Shown here piece after piece: positions 10,601 through 19,600 of a stretch of DNA of 64,000 nucleotides (position 1 is its first letter; every line of letters begins with the position of its first letter). The notes under the pieces were generated by a model. That model made no database searches and was not told the origin of the DNA. It saw only the letters and a program-made list of their open reading frames with translations. Where the stretch lies: contig WNNJ02001835.1 in the NCBI GenBank assembly GCA_012934845.2, forward strand, positions 62,001 through 126,000, written 5' to 3'. Source of the stretch: Pomphorhynchus laevis (Eukaryota > Acanthocephala > Palaeacanthocephala > Echinorhynchida > Pomphorhynchidae). A program made the position numbers and the translations under genes.

Positions 10601-13600
10601 ACAAGTTCCAGAGGGAAAGGCGTTGATAATCTGCATATGAGTAATTCGAACGAGGTGTAACGGATGTTAACGTTGATTTTACGTAAAGACATTGGGTGAC
10701 GAGCAATGGCAACAATACCGCCATGGTTAGACGCAGTAGATGTATGAGATGTAATTTGACGAGCTGATTCAACTAGAGAACAACCAGAGCGACATAGATG
10801 ACGAATAGCAAGATCGTTGGAGTCAGTGTGCCAGGATTCGGTAATGCAGAGAATATCGATAGATAATTGATCGAAGATATCGAGAAGCATATCAGCTTTA
10901 TGAAGAATGGAGCGAGTATTGAATAGACTAAGACGAAAAGTATGCTTAGGAGCGAGATCGACTAGCGAAGAAGACAAGGGGGAGAGATGGGACGCCATCG
11001 AATTTTTGGCCTTGTGTGAAGAACGTGAAAATTTCCGTTGATTTTACGTATAGATAAGGATGACTCGCCGTTTGTTTCACGTCGATGTTTTTCAATGCGA
11101 GCTAAATTGAGCTGGGCAATATCAGAAGGGAGCGGTCAGGAAAGATACGGCAAGTAGATGAAGTGGTAAGAAGTTTAAAACGTTGGGAGAGTACCGAAGA
11201 GGCATGTGAACTATGTCGGAAAACGATTTTTAAGAGTGGAGGACTGAGATGATTTGATTTAGTGGATTTGTTTAAACGAATAAAGGATACAGGAGCGATA
11301 TTATTGAAGAGTGATGGGTTATCATCAGGAAGAATGGTTGCTAGGATAGACCTGAAAGCAGATACATCATCATCGAGGCGAGATTGTGGAGAAGCAGATT
11401 CGGAAAGCTTTAAGTTTGATATGATTATACAGCGATCGCGCGAAGGAAAACGATTTCGTGGAAGTGGTGGACGGACAGAGCTGGTTGGAGTCGAGGTAGA
11501 TGAGCAGATAGAAGTGGAAATGACAGGGGTGCTTGATAAAGAATTAATATTGGTTGGAGCAAGTGTGACAGGAGCGGGGTGTTGAATCGGTTGATCAGAG
11601 ATGTGACTGGATATGATTTTAAATGAAGGATGTAACTTATTGGGAAGTGTTACGTGGGAGGTAGAGTAAGGAGAATTAAAATAGGTTGGGGCATGAGTGA
11701 CAGGAATGGAGTGTTGAATTAGTTGATCGGAAATGTTACTGGAAATGATTTTGATGGAAGGGTGTAAATTATTGAGAGGTGATACAGGGGGTCGAGTAAG
11801 GAGTTCGTGAGGAGAATAAAGAAGTTTGAGATTTATTTAGATTGGGGGAGGAATAGGAAAGAGGAGGTACGAGATGAAAAGCTTTGCCGTTAGCATTGTT
11901 AGAATGAGAAAGATTAATGGAAGTTTGGTACGTAGTTGAACGAGGAGTGTGTGAGAGAGTAGGTTCAATAATGGGATTATATGATGCGAAGTCAGGTGTT
12001 GATGCGAGGGAAACATCTAAAACAGCATTGGTCTGAGTGGTAGTGTGTGATACAGGAGTAGATGAGCAGGATAACTGTAGTAGTCGTACTGATGTACAAA
12101 AACCGCAAGTGAAATGTTTAAGTTATCTCTCTTAATAATTGCAATTTTCAACCAAATAATGGAAGTTTTAACCAAATAATGGAAGAATTTAAACGATTTC
12201 GAAGGATTTTAGACTACTTGTATTAAAGGAAACGTAGCGAGAATATAAATACAAACTAAAATAAAATACATTTAAATTTTACCTTTTATATTAAAATTAG
12301 AATTTTAATATTCTAATTTTTATTTGGAAATTTCAGTATATATAAAAAAGAAGATTTATTTTAATAAATCTTATTATTTTAATAAGATATTAAAATAATA
12401 AGATTATTTTTTAAAAAATAAGATCTATTTTAACGTGACAAATGCGTGCCAGCGCACGCTTACATGATTATAAAATCGCTTTTCGGTGTCGGGTAACAAA
12501 ATTCGGGTAACGATTTAAATTATGATGATTTTATAAACAAATACCGCAAAAAAATAATGTGCAAAAACTCAAATAAAACGATATTTAACGATATCTTACT
12601 ATTATTCTATTAGTAAGCTACTAGTCTATATATTGATATTTTAAAGTAGATATGAAATTTAGCTGAATCTTTTGAGACTATAACATGAATCGAGTAAACG
12701 AATAGTTTTAATCGGTTAGTCTTTTGAAGACTAATTGTTTTAATATAACTTAATATTGCGTAATATGATTCAATATTATACAACCTAACCTTAAAATTAC
12801 AGCATTATAGGAATATATAGCGTCCTTAGGACGCTATATATACAACTTTTATTGGAACAACGCATTTTCGCTATGAATTAACTGATAAATATACTATTCA
12901 CTTCACAGATCGAGCGTTATGTAGTATTTGTAACTTCTAATTAACATTAAAATATCAACCAACCTGGATAACCCTTGTGCTTAATCCGGTCTGATTAGCA
13001 AGACATTCCCTCATCTTTTTAGACGGCTTCTGGCATGTCAAAAACGCATCACAAAGCATTTGAAGTTGATCGTTTTTAATTGCAGTTCTTGGTCCGCGTT
13101 TACATTGATTTGGATCATTTTTACCCGAGGAAGAATTATCTTGCAAATCGAAAGATTGAGTACATTCCATACCCTGGTCAGCATTTGCAGTGATGTCGCT
13201 ACATTCAGATTCTTCGCTTTCCTGTGTGCTATCAAGCTTGGACACTGGACTACCACAAAGAACCGTTGAAGAAGCAGGCCGATTGTCAAATGATGATTTT
13301 GTATCCCGCGATGTTGCTGCTTGGTTGATACATTCAATAAACGGTGTTGACGATGTTCTATAAGTATCAGTTGTAGTATTGCTACTGCTTGCATCGTTAC
13401 TAAGAGACATTATACTAGCCGGTGAATGAAACATAGTTTGCTGTTGGTGATGATGCTGGTCGAGTATGATACCACCCGTAGCACAAGGTACATCTGCCGA
13501 AGATGCACCATCAAATTGAATTGCGGTATTTGTGGGCAACGAATTCTGATGGTAATGTAACGAATGCTGCTGTTGTGAAGGCAAATGGTCGAGAGACGCT

Positions 13601-16600
13601 CCGTCAGCATCTCTTGTCGTATTAGAGATTATCGATGCTGAAACGCTGTTTGTTGCAGCCCGAGTATTATTGTTTACATCTTGGGCCTGACAAATTGCGT
13701 ACAACTCAAGGTAATCTTGACTACAAATTAACTGTTCTGTGAAGTCATTTGTACTGACAATGTACACATCTTCACCAGTATCGAGCGATCGTCCACAACG
13801 GTAACATACGATACAACCAATATGGTATATCTAAGATAGAAAATGAACCTGGCAAATATGAAATCAACGCTAACACAAACGTACCATTTGATTGTTAATC
13901 TTGCGAACAAAATCACTCGCGTGGATCGGTTGATGACAGCCAGAACAATCAAATCCATGCCGACTTAACAGATATTTTACAAATTTTAACTAACTTTGTT
14001 AATTCATAACTTTTAACTTTGTTTAATTAGCTAATTAAAGGCAAAGGCAAGAGCAAAGAAATTAAAATTCTAAAGAATTTTTGGAGCAGGATAAAAAGAA
14101 ATGGGAAAATTTTTATTTGATAGTTCGCTAACCTCTGTTAACATTTTCAGAAAATTACCTCAGATAATTTAACTTAATCCTGATTAGCAGTTCCTCTAAT
14201 TTTTATTTGATACGTCGTCTGTGATTTATTATTCAATTCGTAAAAATTAACTTATATTTTTAATTTCAAGATAAATTTTAACTTGATATAAATTATATAA
14301 AATCTTATATAATATTTAAATTTGAAGAAAGCTGGCAAACTTATAAATTTATGTGTTTAAGCAAATTACAATTGCTGAAGATGATGCCAACTAGGCATCA
14401 AAATATTCAATTAAATAAATTTTGCGATGGTTTTTGCCAGCTTTCTACAAATTTAAATGTAATACACAGTCGCATTCCTCATTCAAATTCAATTTATTCT
14501 TATATAATAATTGGAAATATATTTCTAGAGCAGGCCATTAATATGTAAAACGTAAGGATGATATACTGCTCTATGCTTTAATCTTAAACATGTGTCTGCA
14601 AACTAGTGTACAAATATTGTCACGAACCAATTGTAACATTAAAAGGTGGAGTGATTTTGCGAAGAGACGCGGGGTGACGAGAGAATAGACAATGCCGCCA
14701 TGATTAGAGAATTTAGAAGGGGATGAGATAAGGGGATGGGTAGATTCGACTAGTGAGCAACTCGGAGAGAGCAAACTCCGAATGAAGAGGTCGTCGGAAT
14801 CAGAGTGTCAGGATTTAGTATAAATTGCTTGGTGAATAGATAGAGGATGAAATCGAATTTATAGAGTGAATATATATAGTGTTGAGGAGTTCAAGGCAAA
14901 AACAGTGTGTGGTGGTGAATGTTTCAGATTGAGAGAAATTTTTCGCAGTTTGCCTCGCAACCGCGTTTTTCGATGCGAGCAGATGGAAGTTGAGCGATTT
15001 CAGAAGGGGTGCGATCGGGGAAAATTCGAGTGGTTAAAGATGACATGAGTTTAAATCGTTGAGAGAGGACAGAACACACAGAGCAATTAATGAAAACAGT
15101 TTTTAGGAGAGGATGCTTGGTATGATTAGATTGAGAGGATTTGTATAGACAGATTAATGCGACAGGAGAAATGTCCTTGAAAAAGGATGGTTTATCTGCA
15201 GGAACAATAGACGAGAGGATGGATCCGAAGGCGGAAACATTGTGGTCGAGACGTGCTTGTGAAGATAAGGAGTTGGAAGGAGTGATATTAGTGACGATGA
15301 CACAACGATCGCGAGAAGGAAGGCGTTCCCGTAAATGGTGACGAGTGATATGAGTGGGTGAGATCACGATAGGAAAGCAGGCAGCTGAAGATCTGAAGGG
15401 AATAGATTCAACAGCGGGAGACAAAGTGGAATGGAATAATATAGAGGGTGTCAAGCGATGTGAAGAAAGGTTATGACTGGAAGGATCGTGGAGGTTGATC
15501 GATGTGATTTTGATTGATGAATGTAAGTTATTGAGAAACGAGACAGGAGGGACGGGACGGGGGTGTCGGGGAGTGAAGATGACATGGGATAAGAAATGAA
15601 TATGGTGGAGGTTCGCTGGGTATAGAAAGGTTATCGGAAACGACGGGTGTAGTTTAAGTGGACGTGTTGGATGTTGATAAGTGCTTATTAGAGAGGTTGC
15701 GGATTAGTTTGTTGACACAAAAACAACATAGAAAGTATTCTTTAAACTTATTGTTGTCGCAGGCGATTGTTGTCTAGACGCTGCAGTCGTGTGTCGAGCA
15801 CTGTACTTGCAGTTGAGCATAGTTGGTGTCGTTTTTAGCTGTTTACTTACGTCCGCCTATTAACGTCCATGTGTGCTTAAGCTGTTAAATTTGCTGATGC
15901 AACTGATTGAGTTGATTTCTAACTGATTGAATTGATCTGCGGCTGATTGAATTAATCTGCAACTGATTGAATTGATCTGCAATGTATGTTATTATCTCTC
16001 AAACTTTTATGTTCAATCCTTGATTGAACTATCTGCTTCGAAATTGAATTCTGAAACTGCCGAAACATTACACCTTTACGTGCCGAAGAGTATGACTCAC
16101 ACATTCTTATAAATGCCGCGTATTCCAATTTATGGATCCATGACACCGATTCCACCTAGTTTTATTGGAGATGTCAGTAGCGTTGTCATGCAATTTTTCA
16201 ATTTTCGTTGTGTCAGCGTCGCTAGAAATTCGTCTACGACAACCTTTTTTAGTCGAAACAATTACTGTTCATTGCACTCCTATCCTTAAAAATTGGAACC
16301 ATTTTCATTGATGTGAATGAAAAAGCACAACAAAAGCAACATGAGGATTAATTCTGCAAATATCTAAAAGTCGGCACAACATTAATGACCATATCTGTAT
16401 ACGTTTCATAATGGTATTTTCCATGAAATTATCTGTATCAATTGCCGATCCTAGTATATAAATACGGTCATGTTTTACTTGAATATTTCTTAATCCCTCA
16501 ATGATTTCTGTGTTTTCTTGGTGTCTAAGCAAAATTGTCTATTTTGCTTAGACACCTAAATAATAACCATATTTAGGAATATGCTGTTTAAGTATACGCC

Positions 16601-19600
16601 ATACTACTTCCAGTTCCTTTATTGGACCAACAAAGTTTGCGTCGTCCGCATACCATTGCTGTGTTTCATTTGAACATTGCTCTTAGATGCAACGTATTAG
16701 AGGCGGTGATCACATCGCAAATATCGACATTGCAAATGGATCCCCCTGTGTTATACCAGTCCGTGAATAAATTGATTCAACGCCAAGCACTAGTTGGGCA
16801 TTGATAGAATTGTTTTCAAATGCACGAACCAATGAAGGACATATATAGAGAGAGCATATTATGAATATGACTGGTATGAATATGACTCAACACGGCTTTC
16901 ACAAGGGTCACTCCACAACTACTAATTTAATGATATATCACGACCATTGGATGCGCTGTCTGGTTTTAGGTACTCCTGTCGATGTCATTTTCTTTGATTT
17001 TTCAAAGGCTTTTGACATTATAATGCACGCTCATTTGATCAAAAAACTTATCAATATTGGATTGGACTGGCATAATATATGGTGGATCGAGGAGTATCTT
17101 CCTAACAGATACTGTTACGGAAGGGTAAATTTCATGTCTAATCGCTTTCCTTTGAATTGTAGCGTCACTCAAGGGTCTGCAATAGAGCCCACACTGTTCA
17201 GCATATACATCAATGATCTGCTTCCATATGTAAAACCTCGATGCTTGCTTTACGCCGATGACCTAAAGATTTGGCGTCCAGTTGAGTCAAATAAAGATGC
17301 TCAATTACCCCAAGCTGATATTGATACTGTATATTCATGGTCGGTTTCCAATGGTCCTTAGCTCAATAATAAAAAATGTGATTCCATGTGTATCTATCGG
17401 TCGAAACATAATCAACATATAGTTTACCACTTGATGGTGTAGCCATATCGATAACTGACTTATATAAGGATCTTAGTGTTTGGGTACGACAAGATTTAAG
17501 AACTCGTAGGCATACCAACTTCGTGTGCTCACAGGTCAGACGAGTCGTTGGTCTTTTCCGTCGTTCGCTTTTAAACGTTGATATTTCTTGTTTTATGACC
17601 ATTTCTAAAGCATGGATTCTAAGTATACTTTTATATGCTCACGATGATGTTACTTTATTACTAAGGAAGAATGTAATCGCCTAGAAAATGTTTATCGCTC
17701 CGCCACGAGATTAGTCCGTACTGTCAGACATTTGGAATATAGCGATAGACTTAGGTATCTAAAAATATATAGTCTTAGTTTCATGCGAATTCGTGCTGAT
17801 ATGTGCCTCGTATGGTATATTTTACATACTAAGAATCATCCATTGCGTCACTTATTGAGATTGCGAGATCAGCCCTCACTACGCGGACATTCATTAATGC
17901 TTGGAACACTACGCCTATGACACATTCGTATATCACTTTTTGCACAGAGTTGTATCAGCATGGAATAAATTTTTCGATACGACTATTAACTCTCGTACTA
18001 TTCATGCGTTCAAGCTGGAGTTGGATAAAGATTTAGCCAAGATAATCGATTGCGATCTGTGAAGTTTTTGATTTCCTGTGATGCAACTTGTAAAGTGTCT
18101 TTGATTCACTGTGTTGTCTATATAATAATAGCTACTGTGCGGTTTAAGCGATTGAAAGCATTAGTTGCGTCGATTTATAGTAATCCAAACGAGGGACAAC
18201 TACTGAATTTTTATCTAAGGGATAGAGTAATCCCTTAAAGAAAAATAATTTTTATAAAAATAATTATTAGAGAAATAATAATATAGAAATCTCTGCAGTA
18301 TTATTACAAAATATACACAAAATGTCGCGGACAAACCTTTTGTCCGCAAAACGTTGTAACCTTATACACAGGTCGCAAAAGAAATCTCTGCAGTATTATT
18401 ACAAAATATACACAAAATGTCGCGGACAAACCTTTTGTCCGCAAAACGTTGTAACCTTATACACAGGTCGCAAAAGAAATCTCTGCAGTATTATTACAAA
18501 ATATACACAAAATGTCGCGGACAAACCTTTTGTCCGCAAAACGTTGTAACCTTATACACAGGTCGCAAAAGAAATCTCTGCAGTATTATTACAAAATATA
18601 CACAAAATGTCGCGGACAAACCTTTTGTCCGCAAAACGTTGTAACCTTATACACAGGTCGCAAAAGAAATCTCTGCAGTATTATTACAAAATATACACAA
18701 AATGTCGCGGACAAACCTTTTGTCCGCAAAACGTTGTAACCTTATACACAGGTCGCAAAAGAAATCTCTGCAGTATTATTACAAAATATACACAAAATGT
18801 CGCGGACAAACCTTTTGTCCGCAAAACGTTGTAACCTTATACACAGGTCGCAAAAGAAATCTCTGCAGTATTATTACAAAATATACACAAAATGTCGCGG
18901 ACAAACCTTTTGTCCGCAAAACGTTGTAACCTTATACACAGGTCGCAAAAGAAATCTCTGCAGTATTATTACAAAATATACACAAAATGTCGCGGACAAA
19001 CCTTTTGTCCGCAAAACGTTGTAACCTTATACACAGGTCGCAAAAGAAATCTCTGCAGTATTATTACAAAATATACACAAAATGTCGCGGACAAACCTTT
19101 TGTCCGCAAAACGTTGTAACCTTATACACAGGTCGCAAAAGATCGCAAAAGTTTGCAACCTTATACACATAAGGTTGCGGGCAAAGTTCAACTATGTGCA
19201 GGGCAACGATACTGAATAGAATCGGCAATCTATTCGATTAGAAGATAATTTATAAAGTCGAATGAAAAGTGTTTTTTCTACTACAAAATGCCCAAAACGC
19301 ATTTAATTGTGTAAGCATACATACAGATCTTCAAAACATGAACTGAATATGTCCATCGATGACGATTATAATAAGTAATTGTTACGTATCACCTACATCC
19401 ATGATATTAGAGAAAGAGTTATTATGCTCAGAGGAAGGGTTCACGCAGGGCGACCCTATAGCGATGGCTGCATACGCAGCTGTCTCACTTCCACTAATCA
19501 GAGAGTTAGAAAATAGGATTTCCGAGATAATGCATTAGTAGTACGCGACGATGACACATGTGCTGGATCCTACGAACATTTGGTTTTCCTATGGGATACT

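Larger units (their letters stand above)
8012..12115 (-). mobile_element. Family-1 LINE, copy A, near full length, inside the LIM-homeobox intron
   Basis: This is a CR1/jockey-group LINE in sense orientation within the last intron of the LIM-homeobox gene. It has a decayed ORF1 region (about 11000-12100), an intact ORF2 (10998-8089), a 3' UTR of about 70 bp with the family hairpin (GCGTAC...GTACGC at 8043-8059) and a tail that runs into a (TAATA)n-like stretch near 7995-8020. It differs noticeably from copies B-H and appears to be another subfamily. The 5' boundary near 12115 is approximate, and no target duplication was resolved. Confidence 0.8.

Noticed and set aside
13060-13610. Alternative frames over LIM-homeobox exon 3
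   Set aside because: Overlapped by the homeodomain-coding frame, whose LIM and homeodomain residues are conserved; no support for others.
18287-19147. CRISPR-like array
   Set aside because: The units are fully identical with no variable spacers, and the context is an animal intron.
18322-19172. A series of identical 75-codon frames
   Set aside because: These are shifted copies of one frame across a 95-bp satellite. Identical overlapping frames are not a gene family.
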